Shown piece by piece: positions 7,390 through 15,777 of a stretch of DNA of 22,694 nt (positions within the stretch are counted from its first letter, which is position 1; every line of letters starts with the position of its first letter). Below the pieces are notes generated by a model. It saw only the letters and a program-made list of their open reading frames with translations, ran no database searches and was not told the origin of the DNA. Origin of the DNA: Rhodoplanes sp049284695 (GTDB lineage Bacteria; Pseudomonadota; Alphaproteobacteria; Rhizobiales; Xanthobacteraceae); NCBI GenBank assembly GCA_049284695.1, contig JBAPYK010000224.1, positions 1 through 22,694 of the forward strand, given 5' to 3'. The position numbers and the translations under genes were made by a program.

Positions 7390-8261
7390 ACGCGCCAGCC
7401 TACAACTTTGCCTATCTCGACGAGCAGACCAAGCGGATGATCCGCCGCGCGATCCTGAAAGCGATCGCCATTCCCGGCTATCAGGTTCCGTTCGCCAGCC
7501 GCGAGATGCCGATGCCCTATGGCTGGGGCACCGGCGGCGTGCAGGTCACCGCCGCCATTCTCGGACCGCACGACGTGCTGAAAGTGATCGACCAAGGCGC
7601 CGACGACACCACCAACGCTGTTTCGATCCGCAAGTTCTTCGCCAAGACCGCCGGAATACGCACCACGACCAGCACCAGCGACGCGACCGTGATCCAGACC
7701 CGCCATCGGATTCCGGAAACGCGCCTGAGCGAAGGCCAGATCATTGTCTATCAGGTACCGATCCCCGAACCGTTGCGCTTCCTCGAACCGCGCGAGACCG
7801 AAACGCGGCGGATGCATGCGCTTTCCGATTACGGGCTCATGCACCTGAAGCTCTACGAAGATATCGCGCGGCACGGGCACATCGCCACGACCTACGCCTA
7901 TCCGGTCAGTGTCGACGCGCACTATGTGATGGACCCGTCGCCGATCCCGAAATTCGACAATCCGAAAATGGATGACTGCCCGGCGCTGCAGCTGTTCGGC
8001 GCCGGCCGCGAGAAGCGCATTTACGCGGTGCCGCCCTATACCCGCGTCGTCTCACTGGACTTCGAGGATCATCCGTTTAAGCCTGAGCGGCATGATGGTT
8101 CGTGCGCGCTGTGCGGTGCTGCTGATAGTTTCCTTGACGAAGTGATCACGGATGACCACGGCGGCCGCATGTTCGTCTGTTCCGATACCGACTACTGCGA
8201 ACAGCGCCGCCGGCGCGGCGAGGGCGAGCCAACGCCGGTTGCTGAGGGGAGCGGCGCGTGA
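7386..8261 (+). CDS. phnJ: Alpha-D-ribose 1-methylphosphonate 5-phosphate C-P lyase PhnJ (radical SAM)
   Basis: PhnJ is the radical S-adenosylmethionine enzyme that breaks the carbon-phosphorus bond, using a 4Fe-4S cluster and a glycyl/thiyl radical. The 291-residue product keeps the unusual cysteine set CX2CX21CX5C at C240, C243, C265 and C271 (CALC and VCSDTDYC). It also keeps the PGYQVPF segment holding the glycyl-radical glycine (G31), and REMPMPYGWGTGG. Each position is one less than in the E. coli protein. All catalytic residues I can check are present, so this key enzyme looks intact. It overlaps phnI by ATGA at its start, and its TGA overlaps the GTG of the next gene. Confidence 0.97.
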   Translation: MNAPAYNFAYLDEQTKRMIRRAILKAIAIPGYQVPFASREMPMPYGWGTGGVQVTAAILGPHDVLKVIDQGADDTTNAVSIRKFFAKTAGIRTTTSTSDATVIQTRHRIPETRLSEGQIIVYQVPIPEPLRFLEPRETETRRMHALSDYGLMHLKLYEDIARHGHIATTYAYPVSVDAHYVMDPSPIPKFDNPKMDDCPALQLFGAGREKRIYAVPPYTRVVSLDFEDHPFKPERHDGSCALCGAADSFLDEVITDDHGGRMFVCSDTDYCEQRRRRGEGEPTPVAEGSGA

Positions 8262-8728
8262 GCGCAGACGGCCGGCTCATTATCCGCAAGGCGAGCGAGG
8301 CAGATCTCGCGGACGTGCTCGCGCTCTATGCGCAGCCGGACCTGGATGACGGCGACGTCCTGTCGCTCGAGGAAGCGGCTGACATTCTTCGTCGTTTCGA
8401 CCAGTATCCCGACTATACGCTCTATGTCGCCGAGCAGGAGGGCCACATCGTCGGCAGCTTCGCGCTCCTGATCATGGACAATCTCGGCCATCTCGGCGCG
8501 CGTTCGGCCATTGTCGAGGATGTCGTGGTCGATCCCAACCTGCAGGGAAACGGGATCGGACGCGCGATGATGCAGTATGCGGTCGAACGCTGCCGTGACA
8601 AGGATTGCTATAAGCTGGTTCTTTCATCGAACTCGAAGCGCGAGCGGGCGCACGCGTTCTATTCGTCGCTTGGCTTTGAGCGTCACGGCTTCAGTTTCCG
8701 CATTCTCTTCGAACCGGCGACGGCGTAA
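8258..8728 (+). CDS. GNAT-family N-acetyltransferase inside the phn operon (PhnO-like role possible)
   Basis: This encodes a 156-residue GNAT-fold acetyltransferase. The acetyl-CoA pyrophosphate loop is VVVDPNLQGNGIG (QGNGIG at 96-101), preceded by beta-strand AIVEDVVV and followed by NSKRERAHAFYSSLGFERHG. It starts at a GTG that overlaps the phnJ stop by four bases and ends three bases before phnK, so it is a built-in member of the operon. By position it may act like E. coli PhnO, which acetylates aminoalkylphosphonates such as aminomethylphosphonate so that C-P lyase can use them. It could instead detoxify an intermediate. The substrate is not shown by the sequence. A gene here splits the usually adjacent phnJ-phnK pair. 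Confidence 0.85.
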   Translation: MSADGRLIIRKASEADLADVLALYAQPDLDDGDVLSLEEAADILRRFDQYPDYTLYVAEQEGHIVGSFALLIMDNLGHLGARSAIVEDVVVDPNLQGNGIGRAMMQYAVERCRDKDCYKLVLSSNSKRERAHAFYSSLGFERHGFSFRILFEPATA

Positions 8729-8731
8729 CCC

Positions 8732-9514
8732 ATGATGGAGAACGAACGCCCGCTCCTCGTCGCGGAAAATCTCACCAAGTGGTACGGGCGGCAGCTCGGC
8801 TGCCGCGATATTTCGTTCGATCTCTATGAGGGCGAAGTTCTCGCGGTGGTAGGAGAATCCGGCTCGGGCAAATCGACGCTCCTGCAGCTTCTGTCGGTCC
8901 AATTGGAACCGAGCGCAGGGCGCGTCAGCTATCGCATGCGCGACGGTATCACGCGCGACCTCGCGACATTGAGCGAGGCGGAGCGCCGGTTCCTGTTCCG
9001 CACCGATTGGGGCTATGTCCACCAGGACCCGACGCTCGGCTTGCGCATGGCGGTCTCCGCCGGCGCCAATGTCGGGGAGCGGCTGATGGCGGTGGGCTGG
9101 CGACATTACGGGCGCATCCGCACGACAGCCATCGACTGGCTCGACCGCGTCGAGATCGATTCGGGCCGCATCGACGAGTCGCCGCGCAGTTATTCCGGCG
9201 GCATGCGCCAGCGGCTGCAGATCGCCCGCAATCTGGTGACGAATCCGCGGTTGATATTCATGGATGAACCCACCGGCGGGCTCGACGTGTCCGTGCAGGC
9301 GCGGGTGCTCGATCTGCTTCGGGGCATCGTCGCTGAGTTCGACCTCGCCGCCATTATCGTGACCCACGATCTCGCGGTCGCGCGGCTGCTCGCGCATCGC
9401 ACCATGGTCATGAAGGGCGGTGCCGTGATCGAAACCGGCCTGACGGACCAGGTGCTCGATGATCCGCAGGAGCCCTACACCCAATTGCTCGTCTCTTCGA
9501 TTCTGCCGCCCTGA
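8732..9514 (+). CDS. phnK: C-P lyase ATP-binding subunit PhnK
   Basis: PhnK is an ABC-type ATPase that docks on PhnJ in the C-P lyase complex rather than on a membrane permease. The 260-residue product has Walker A GESGSGKST (41-49), the PhnK-like YVHQDPTLGLRM Q-loop region, signature SYSGGMRQRLQIARN (153 onward), Walker B LIFMDEPTGGLD (174-185) and VTHDLAVARLLAHR. It resembles the oligopeptide-transporter ATPases, as PhnK normally does, including the C-terminal PQEPYTQLLVSS. The ATG at 8732 follows the GNAT stop by three bases; a second ATG immediately follows. Confidence 0.95.
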   Translation: MMENERPLLVAENLTKWYGRQLGCRDISFDLYEGEVLAVVGESGSGKSTLLQLLSVQLEPSAGRVSYRMRDGITRDLATLSEAERRFLFRTDWGYVHQDPTLGLRMAVSAGANVGERLMAVGWRHYGRIRTTAIDWLDRVEIDSGRIDESPRSYSGGMRQRLQIARNLVTNPRLIFMDEPTGGLDVSVQARVLDLLRGIVAEFDLAAIIVTHDLAVARLLAHRTMVMKGGAVIETGLTDQVLDDPQEPYTQLLVSSILPP

Positions 9515-9529
9515 TCCACTCGACCAACG

Positions 9530-10219
9530 ATGTTTGCGCTCAAACTCTCCGGCGTCGCCAAGACCTTCACCATGCATCTGCAGGGCGGAATCCGCCTTCC
9601 CGTCTTTGCCGATGTGGCGTTCGAGGTCGAGGCAAGCGAATGCGTCGTTCTTGCCGCGCCCTCGGGCGCCGGCAAGTCGTCCATTCTCAAGATGATCTAT
9701 GGCGCCTACCGGTGCGACCAGGGACAGATCCTGGTGCGGCACGCCGAAGACGTGACCGACGTCGCTGTGGCCGAGCCGCGGCGCATTCTTCACCTGCGGC
9801 GTCATGTCATTGGCTACGTCAGTCAGTTCCTACGCGCCGTTCCGCGCGTGCCTGCAATCGAGGTGGTCGCAGCTGCGGCGACCGGCACATCCTCCGAAGC
9901 AGAGCGAACGCGCGCCGCCGAGCTGCTCTGCCGCTTGAACATTCCCGAGCGTCTGTGGACCCTGCCGCCTGCGACCTTTTCCGGCGGAGAGCAGCAGCGG
10001 ATCAACATCGCGCGCGGCTTTCTCCCCGCGCTGCCGATCCTCCTCCTCGACGAGCCTACCGCCTCGCTCGACCAGACCAATCGCGCCGTAGTCGTCGACC
10101 TCATCGCCGAAAAGAAGCGGCGGGGCGCGGCTATTGTCGCCATCGTTCATGACGAAGACGTGCGTGACGCGATCGCCGATCGCATCATCGATGTTGCGCG
10201 GTTCGCCGCGGAGGCCTGA
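9530..10219 (+). CDS. phnL: C-P lyase ATP-binding subunit PhnL
   Basis: PhnL is the second non-transport ABC ATPase of the pathway and supports the PhnI reaction. The 229-residue product has Walker A APSGAGKSS (43-51), signature FSGGEQQRINIAR (150 onward), Walker B ILLLDEPTASLD (170-181) and a switch region VAIVHDEDVRDAIADR, with N-terminal LSGVAKTFTMHLQGG typical of PhnL. Walker A ends in SS instead of ST, which is tolerated in ABC proteins. It begins 15 bp after phnK and ends three bases before phnM. Confidence 0.95.
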   Translation: MFALKLSGVAKTFTMHLQGGIRLPVFADVAFEVEASECVVLAAPSGAGKSSILKMIYGAYRCDQGQILVRHAEDVTDVAVAEPRRILHLRRHVIGYVSQFLRAVPRVPAIEVVAAAATGTSSEAERTRAAELLCRLNIPERLWTLPPATFSGGEQQRINIARGFLPALPILLLDEPTASLDQTNRAVVVDLIAEKKRRGAAIVAIVHDEDVRDAIADRIIDVARFAAEA

Positions 10220-10222
10220 AAA

Positions 10223-11377
10223 ATGCCGGCACTTCGGGATCTGCTGCTGTCGAATGCGAGGCTGGTTCTCGCCGATCGGGTGATCGATAACGGTTGGATC
10301 GCAATCGAGAACGGCGTCATCACCGAGATCGGTGAGGGACGCCCGCCCGAGAGCGGCGAAGACCTCGACGGCGATCTGCTGCTGCCTGGCCTGGTCGAGC
10401 TTCACACCGACCAGATCGAGTCCCACTACATGCCGCGGCCGAAGGTCTTTTGGGATCCGGTCGCCGCGGTCGTTTCCTATGACGGCCAGATTGCGACGAG
10501 CGGCATTACCACCGTTCTTGATTCGCTGCGGGTGTGGCGCGAGGAGGACTTCGAGGAGGTCGACGGCCAGGCGGTCACCCTCGCCAAAGCAATCGCACGC
10601 GCCCGTGACGCCGACCTGTTGCGCGTCGATCATCTCCTGCATCTTCGCTGCGAGGTGCCGACGCCAAACGTGGTCGCTGAGACGGAGGAACTTATTGATC
10701 GGCCGGATGTCCGGCTGCTTTCCTTGATGGACCACACCCCCGGCCAACGGCAGTTCCGTAACGAGGAAAAGCTGCGCACTTATTACCGCGGCAAGAAGGG
10801 CGGCGTTACCGATGCCGAACTCGACGCGCTTTTCGCAAGGCGCTTGAAGCATCAGGCGGAGCACGGCGTGAATAACCTTCGCATGCTGGTCAGCATGGCA
10901 CAGGCGCGGGCCCTACCGCTTGCGAGCCACGATGATACGACGCTCGACCACGTGGACGATGCGGTTCGCGATCATGTCGCTATTGCCGAGTTCCCGACCA
11001 CGCTCGAGGCGGCTGCGGCGTTGCATGCGGCTGGCATTCGCGTATCGATGGGCGCGCCTAACCTTGTGCTTGGCCGGTCGCATTCCGGCAATGTGGCGAC
11101 CGCCGAACTGGCACAAGCGGGCGTGCTTGACATTCTTTCATCGGATTACGCGCCTTACAGCCTGTTGACGGCGGCGCTGCGCCTGCCGCACGTGGTGCCG
11201 GCGATCAGTCTTCCGACGGCCATGCGGATGGTGAGCAAGACGCCGGCTGAGGCGGTCGGCCTCAGAGATCGCGGCGAGATCGCGCTCGGCAAGCGGGGCG
11301 ACCTCATTCGGATTCGCGTCGTCGACAATGTCGCAGCGGTCCGAAGCGTGTGGCGCGGCGGCCGACGGGTGACTTGA
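10223..11377 (+). CDS. phnM: Alpha-D-ribose 1-methylphosphonate 5-triphosphate diphosphatase PhnM
   Basis: PhnM hydrolyses ribose 1-alkylphosphonate 5-triphosphate to the 5-phosphate and pyrophosphate, giving the substrate of PhnJ. The 384-residue amidohydrolase has LPGLVELHTD (metal ligands at H61 and D63), FWDPVAAVVSYDGQIA, SGITTVLDSL, LHLRCEVP, SLMDHTPGQRQF, ASHDDTTLDH, AEFPTTLEAA, GAPNLVLGRSHSGN and LSSDYAPYSLL. These follow E. coli PhnM closely. It is the last gene of the plus-strand operon and starts three bases after phnL. A diverged paralog lies at 170-1390 on the other strand. No phnN or phnP follows. Confidence 0.95.
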   Translation: MPALRDLLLSNARLVLADRVIDNGWIAIENGVITEIGEGRPPESGEDLDGDLLLPGLVELHTDQIESHYMPRPKVFWDPVAAVVSYDGQIATSGITTVLDSLRVWREEDFEEVDGQAVTLAKAIARARDADLLRVDHLLHLRCEVPTPNVVAETEELIDRPDVRLLSLMDHTPGQRQFRNEEKLRTYYRGKKGGVTDAELDALFARRLKHQAEHGVNNLRMLVSMAQARALPLASHDDTTLDHVDDAVRDHVAIAEFPTTLEAAAALHAAGIRVSMGAPNLVLGRSHSGNVATAELAQAGVLDILSSDYAPYSLLTAALRLPHVVPAISLPTAMRMVSKTPAEAVGLRDRGEIALGKRGDLIRIRVVDNVAAVRSVWRGGRRVT

Positions 11378-11707
11378 TCACTTCGAACAAGATCAGCACG
11401 TCGCAGGTCGCCGACTCGCCTGGTTCGTTTGTTGTGAAAGCCAAGCTGCGGGAAGATACAGCAAATGCGGTTTTTCAAGCACGGCACAGCGAATTATAGA
11501 GATGATTGCCGGCGAGCGACGTCAGCGCGCAATAAGCCCTCGAAGGCGAGTGATCCGAAGCTCGCTAAGCGCGACCTCGTTCAGCGCAGGGACGATGCCG
11601 TCCACGACCTCCTCGATTAGGTTTCGTGCCGACGATTTGTGTCCACCAAATGTATGCTGGTCTCTTTCCTAAAGAGTTAGACCCTTCCGAAGGAGGAGTA
11701 TTCTGCG
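11378..11707. other. Intergenic region between phnM and the OsmC gene
   Basis: I see no convincing gene here. A strong ribosome site, GAAGGAGGAG, lies at about 11689-11698 for the gene that starts at 11708. On the minus strand a frame of about 48 codons ends near 11525 but has no start. No U-tract terminator is visible after phnM. Confidence 0.5.
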
Positions 11708-12172
11708 ATGACTACCCACGATAAAGCCAGGGAGCCCGGCACCGTTGTGGTGCGCGAGACAGGCCAGGGTCGGTTCCAGCAGGAAGTCATCACAGGCGCA
11801 CACCGCCTGCTCGCGGACGAGCCGGTAAGGGTGGGCGGGCTTGATAGCGGCCCAGATCCGTACGATCTCTTGCTCGCGGCGCTGGGTGCATGCACGTCGA
11901 TGACGCTGCGGCTCTACGCCGATCGCAAGCAATTACCTCTGACGCGGACACAAGTCAGCCTCCGACACCGGCGGACTTACGCCGCAGATTGTGCCGAATG
12001 CGAAACGAAGGCGGGGATGCTTGATCGAATCGAGCGCGTAGTCACGCTCGAAGGTGACCTTAGTGCTGAACAACGCGCGCAGCTCATGGAAATTGCTGAC
12101 AAATGTCCGGTGCACCGCACGCTGAAGTCGGAGGTTGATATCCGAACGATAGAGGAGCCGGCTGGGGGATAG
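11708..12172 (+). CDS. OsmC-family protein (thiol-dependent peroxidase fold)
   Basis: This encodes 154 residues of the OsmC/Ohr superfamily, cytoplasmic proteins that reduce organic hydroperoxides or act in related thiol chemistry. The fold marks are GPDPYDLLLAALGACTSMTLRLYA, with the first catalytic cysteine at C62, and IADKCPVHRTL, with the second at C133. An extra pair, C95 and C98 (DCAEC), lies between. The CPVHRTL form is that of the YhfA/OsmC-like branch rather than Ohr. The start is well supported by AAGGAGGAG upstream. It lies about 130 bp before an alpha/beta hydrolase on the same strand. The same pairing is known as fused or adjacent OsmC-hydrolase genes in proteobacteria, so a joint role is plausible but inferred. 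Confidence 0.9.
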   Translation: MTTHDKAREPGTVVVRETGQGRFQQEVITGAHRLLADEPVRVGGLDSGPDPYDLLLAALGACTSMTLRLYADRKQLPLTRTQVSLRHRRTYAADCAECETKAGMLDRIERVVTLEGDLSAEQRAQLMEIADKCPVHRTLKSEVDIRTIEEPAGG

Positions 12173-12196
12173 CGCCTCGTGTCGTATATATGGACA

Positions 12197-12224
12197 TGCT
12201 GGCGAACGCGTGCTGGCGAACGCG
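12197..12224. repeat. Short tandem repeat, 14 bp x 2
   Basis: TGCTGGCGAACGCG occurs twice in tandem (12197-12210 and 12211-12224) in the 129-bp gap between the OsmC gene and the hydrolase. It is a perfect direct duplication and may be replication slippage. No role is evident. Confidence 0.8.
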
Positions 12225-12301
12225 CGCGATGCCGAGTGGACAAGCCATGGCCGGTTGATCCCAAGGCATGGAAGGCTGAATGTCCCTCGGGAGAACACTC
12301 C

Positions 12302-13030
12302 ATGTCGTATTCAAGTACAGAGCCTGTCACGATCGTTGTCGACGATTCAGTTCGCGTCTCTGGTTTGCTTCAATCGCCGCCGCGGCCACAGGCATGCTAC
12401 GTATTGGCGCACGGTGCCGGGGCGGGGATGACGCATCCCTTCATGGCGGCGTTCGCGGCGGGACTTGCTCAGCGCGGCCTTGCGACCTTGCGGTTCCAGT
12501 TCCCGTATATGGAGCAGGGCGGCAAACGGCCCGACCCGCCCAAGCTGGCTCAGGCCACGATCCGTGCTGCCGTGGCCGAGGCTGTCAGACTTCTGCCCGG
12601 ACATCCCCTCATCGCCGGCGGCAAGTCGTTCGGCGGCCGGATGACGTCGCAGGCTCAAGCCGCAGCGCCTCTTCCGGACGTCCGTGGCCTCGCATTCCTT
12701 GGGTTTCCGTTGCACCTGGCGGGGCATCCGTCGCGCGACCGCGGCAAGCATCTCTTCGACGTTCGAATTCCCATGCTGTTCCTGCAGGGGACACGCGACA
12801 CGCTTGCCATGCTCGATCAGCTTAAGCCGCTGTGCGAATCGCTAGGCGAGCGTGCGACATTGAAGCTCTTCGAGGATGCCGATCATTCTTTTCATTTGGC
12901 GGCGCGGACTGGCCGCAAGGATTCGCAGGTTTGGAGTGATATGTCGGACACGATCGCCGCCTGGACGGAGGCCGTCGTCAGGGGGCCGAGGCCGACAGCG
13001 GCCGGCGGCAGCGCTGGTCTGCGAGCGTGA
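12302..13030 (+). CDS. Alpha/beta hydrolase, KANL3/Tex30-like small hydrolase family
   Basis: This encodes a 242-residue alpha/beta hydrolase. The oxyanion region reads LAHGAGAGM (residues 35-43), the nucleophile elbow is GGKSFGG with S109, the acid region is FLQGTRDTL and the catalytic histidine is H195 in DADHSFH. The motif order and length fit the KANL3/Tex30 or dienelactone-hydrolase-like group, with unknown substrates. It lacks a signal peptide, so it is probably cytoplasmic. The ATG at 12302 is preceded by CGGGAGAA at 12288-12295. A frame open from 12179 would add a Trp/Arg-rich leader and is not favoured. It is probably co-transcribed with the OsmC gene. Confidence 0.85.
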   Translation: MSYSSTEPVTIVVDDSVRVSGLLQSPPRPQACYVLAHGAGAGMTHPFMAAFAAGLAQRGLATLRFQFPYMEQGGKRPDPPKLAQATIRAAVAEAVRLLPGHPLIAGGKSFGGRMTSQAQAAAPLPDVRGLAFLGFPLHLAGHPSRDRGKHLFDVRIPMLFLQGTRDTLAMLDQLKPLCESLGERATLKLFEDADHSFHLAARTGRKDSQVWSDMSDTIAAWTEAVVRGPRPTAAGGSAGLRA

Positions 13031-13122
13031 AACCCAAGTCATGGGTGATTATTCGCCGGGCCTGTTTGCGTCGGCTGCCGGTCATTCCGAAATTCTTTTC
13101 CCGAGGCGTTCGTCTCACTCAT

Positions 13123-13150
13123 TGATGCGGTCGTCAGAGGTGCCGCATCA
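13123..13150 (+). terminator. Stem-loop after the alpha/beta hydrolase
   Basis: TGATGCGG (13123-13130) and CCGCATCA (13143-13150) form a perfect 8-bp stem with a 12-nt loop, about 90 bp after the hydrolase stop. A G-run follows instead of a U-tract, so termination is uncertain. The rest of the 263-bp gap to the sulfatase gene shows no gene. Confidence 0.3.
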
Positions 13151-13293
13151 GGGGGGGCGGCGGAGCATCGACTTGGCGTTAATTGCGGTTCCGCCACACC
13201 GTCCATCCCTGCTTCCGGGCTATCGGCAAAATCGCTACCTTCGGGCCGGTTCGGGATTCGTCCGGAATCAAGACCGGTTCAAGGGAGCGCGGT

Positions 13294-15026
13294 ATGAGAA
13301 GCATCTTGGCGTCGGTGTTCGGTACATTGGTGATCGCATCAGCGCTTGCGGTATCGAGCGCGGCGCTGGCGCAGAACACGCGCGGCGCGTCGACAGGGCC
13401 GACCGCGGCGCGCGGCTACGACCATCCTGATCAGTTCGTGCACATCCAGGGCGTCAAGCCCGCCGATAACATGTATCCGGTCGTCCCGCATCCCGAGCAG
13501 GACAAGGCCGCGCGCGACAAGCTCGCCGCGCTGGCGCAGAAAGCCGGCAAGAAGCCGAACATCTTGATCTTCCTGCTCGACGACGTGGGTTGGATGGATC
13601 CGGGCTTCAACGGCGGCGGCGTCGCGGTCGGCAATGATACGCCGAACATGGACAAGCTCGCGAGCGAAGGTCTAGTCCTCACCTCGGCCTACTCGACTCC
13701 GTCCTGCTCACCCAGCCGCGCCACCATTCATACCGGACAGAATCCACTACACCACGGCATCCTGCGTCCGCCGATGTACGGCGAAGCGGGCGGCCTCGAC
13801 GGCGCGATCACCATGCCGACGCTGCTCAAGCAGCAGGGCTATGTCACGCAAGGCGTCGGCAAATGGCACATGGGCGAGAATCAGGGCTCGCTGCCGCAGA
13901 ACGTCGGCTACGACGACTATCTCGGCTTCCTCGGCGTCTCCGACATGTATACCGAGTGGCGTGACATCTATTTCAACCCGGAGGTCGCGCTCTCGCCGTC
14001 GCGCTTCAAAATGCTGGAAGACGAAAAGTTCAACCATTACGAGGTCCACTGCACGCCGGCGGACAAGACGAAATGCGAAAATGGCCGGCTGATCGACCTG
14101 ACCTACATCAAGGACCTCGACAAGCATTGGCTGGTAAGGGCAGCAAACAACCGTTCTATCTCTACCACGCGACGCGCGGCTGCCACTTCGACAACTATCC
14201 GTCCGACGAATGGGCCGGCAAATCGCGTGCGCGCACCGTGTATAGCGATTGCATGGTCCATATGGACTACGTGCTCGGACAGCTCGTCGACAAGCTGCAG
14301 CAGATCGGCGAGGCGGAAAACACGCTGATCATCTTCACCTCGGACAACGGCCCCGAATGCGAAATCCCGCCGCGCGGCCGCACGCCGTTCCGCGGATGCA
14401 AGGGCTCAAGCTGGGAGGGCGGCGTGCGCGTGCCGACCTTCGTGTACTGGAAGGGCATGATCGCTCCGCGCCGGTCCGAGGGGCTGTTCGACTTCGCCGA
14501 CATTCTGCCCACTGCGCTGTCGCTCGCCGGAGTGCCTGGGGCGCAGCTCGCGACGCTGTTCCCCAAGACCACCTATATCGACGGCGTCGATCAGGCCTCG
14601 TTCCTGGTCGCGGGCAACGGCCAGTCGGCCCGCCGCAGCCGGCCTTACACGTTGAACCAATATTTCTCGATGATCCGGGTGGACGAGTTCAAATATATCT
14701 TCACCACCGAACTGGAAGGCGGCTTCTTCCGCAGGGGTAATACCGGCGGCTTCAGCGGGCCGGTCGTCACCGACACCGGCGGCGGCGTCATGGTCAATCT
14801 CTACACCAACCCGCAGGAGGACGTGAGCATCGGCATTCGCCATATCCCGATGATGGTCCCAATCGCCAATACTGCAGGCTGGTATCTGGGCGAGCTGCTT
14901 AAATATCCTCCGCAGTTCAAGATTGGCTTCTTGTCGAACAATCCGCCTGTTTACGACGCGCTCCAAAAGCTCAAGGACCTCATTCCGGAAAACGTCACCA
15001 AGAACGGGATCGGCCGAGCGCCCTAG
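13294..15026 (+). pseudogene. Secreted arylsulfatase, frameshifted
   Basis: Sulfatases hydrolyse sulfate esters using a formylglycine made from Cys or Ser in C/S-X-P-X-R. A signal peptide is clear (MRSILASVFG...SAALA), so the product is periplasmic or secreted. The first part has NILIFLLDDVGWMDPGFN, TPNMDKLASEGLV and the catalytic CSPSRATIHTG with C138, then GVGKWHMGE. The frame breaks after KDLDKHWL, near 14133. The protein continues in another frame from KGSKQPFYLYHATRGCHFDN through FTSDNGPE, GGVRVPTFVYWKG and ADILPTALSLAG to the stop at 15024-15026. The shift requires loss of 3n+1 bases (one base would suffice) or gain of 3n+2. Repaired, the protein would be about 577 residues. The start at 13294 follows AGGGAG. 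Confidence 0.88.
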
Positions 15027-15361
15027 GCCGCTCCCGTGGATTAGCCGGAAGGAACGACTGCGACTAGCCGAGCTGGCGGCGCTCGCTCAGAGCCGAGCGC
15101 CGGTCCGCGGTCGTCGGCGCCTCCGACGCAAAGGACGCCGGGGATGACGGTGGCGACGGCGGTCATGCGGTCTCCGCTGCGAAAATCGCGGCTTCACGGG
15201 CCTGACGTAACGACGCGTCTGTCCTCATGCAAGCGCACCGCCAGTGCTCTTTCATGTACACGCCACAATCACGCCAGCTTTACGCCGCGAACATGATTTA
15301 CCATTCATCGACATCGCTTAATTGAAACCGACCTATAAGTATACGGCTGGGGGGCTGGGTT
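15027..15361. other. Intergenic region between the sulfatase and the ACP-like gene
   Basis: I see no gene here. CGGCGCTCG (15077-15085) and CGAGCGCCG (15094-15102) form a perfect 9-bp stem with an 8-nt loop about 50 bp after the sulfatase stop. It may end or protect that transcript but has no U-tract. The last 100 bp are visibly more AT-rich, like the gene that follows. Confidence 0.45.
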
Positions 15362-15757
15362 ATGGTCGAACAACTCACGGAGCGACTCGTACTCGACGTA
15401 GTAATGAGTGTCATCGGCGAAGAAGCGGAGCACCTAACACTGGAGTCTGATTTTACTGAGCTCGGCGTAGATCAACTCACAATCACTCACATTGTCCTTG
15501 CGTTGGAACACCGGTTGGGGGTCGAACTGCCGACGCACGTGGAAGACGCGCGAACGATTGCGGAATTGACGGCCGGAGTGCGAGACGCGATGAGAGCCAA
15601 TGTTACGGCTCGATGTCGGCTTATTCAAATCGAGGAACCGTCTCCCATGCCCGTGGGCCGTTCAGCCCCGGGTCATCTGAGCTATCGAGCCCTGTCGTTA
15701 TCGAGCCCGCCGCGTCCACGGCGCCGGCGGGTCCATCGCGTGACGCGCTTCAATTAA
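15362..15757 (+). CDS. Acyl-carrier-protein-like protein without the phosphopantetheine serine
   Basis: Residues 5-80 resemble an acyl carrier protein: LTERLVLDVVMSVIGE, LTLESDFTELGVDQLTITHI, VLALEHRLGVELP and ARTIAELTAGVRDAM. In normal ACPs the site is D-S-L, where serine carries 4'-phosphopantetheine. Here it is D37-Q38-L39, so the usual attachment is impossible. About 50 further residues follow, rich in Ser, Pro and Arg (ending PPRPRRRRVHRV...), unlike an ACP, and may be read-through of once non-coding DNA. The base composition is visibly less GC-rich than neighbouring genes, with codons such as TTT, ACA and CTA, which suggests transfer or relaxed selection. Start ATG 15362 follows a G-rich stretch. 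It could be a degenerate ACP or one with a structural role. Confidence 0.6.
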   Translation: MVEQLTERLVLDVVMSVIGEEAEHLTLESDFTELGVDQLTITHIVLALEHRLGVELPTHVEDARTIAELTAGVRDAMRANVTARCRLIQIEEPSPMPVGRSAPGHLSYRALSLSSPPRPRRRRVHRVTRFN

Positions 15758-15777
15758 CCGGACGTTGCTTTGCACCT

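Noticed and set aside
8624..9805. 393-codon minus-strand open frame across the GNAT gene, phnK and phnL
   Set aside because: It is antisense to three genes with intact motifs, and it shows no domain of its own.
9830..10864. 344-codon minus-strand open frame across phnL and phnM
   Set aside because: It is antisense to clear phnL and phnM sequence and has no recognisable motif.
11524..11668. Minus-strand frame of about 48 codons (…NLIEEVVDGIVPALNEVALS…)
   Set aside because: It has no start codon or recognisable family. It could be a gene remnant, but the evidence is too weak.
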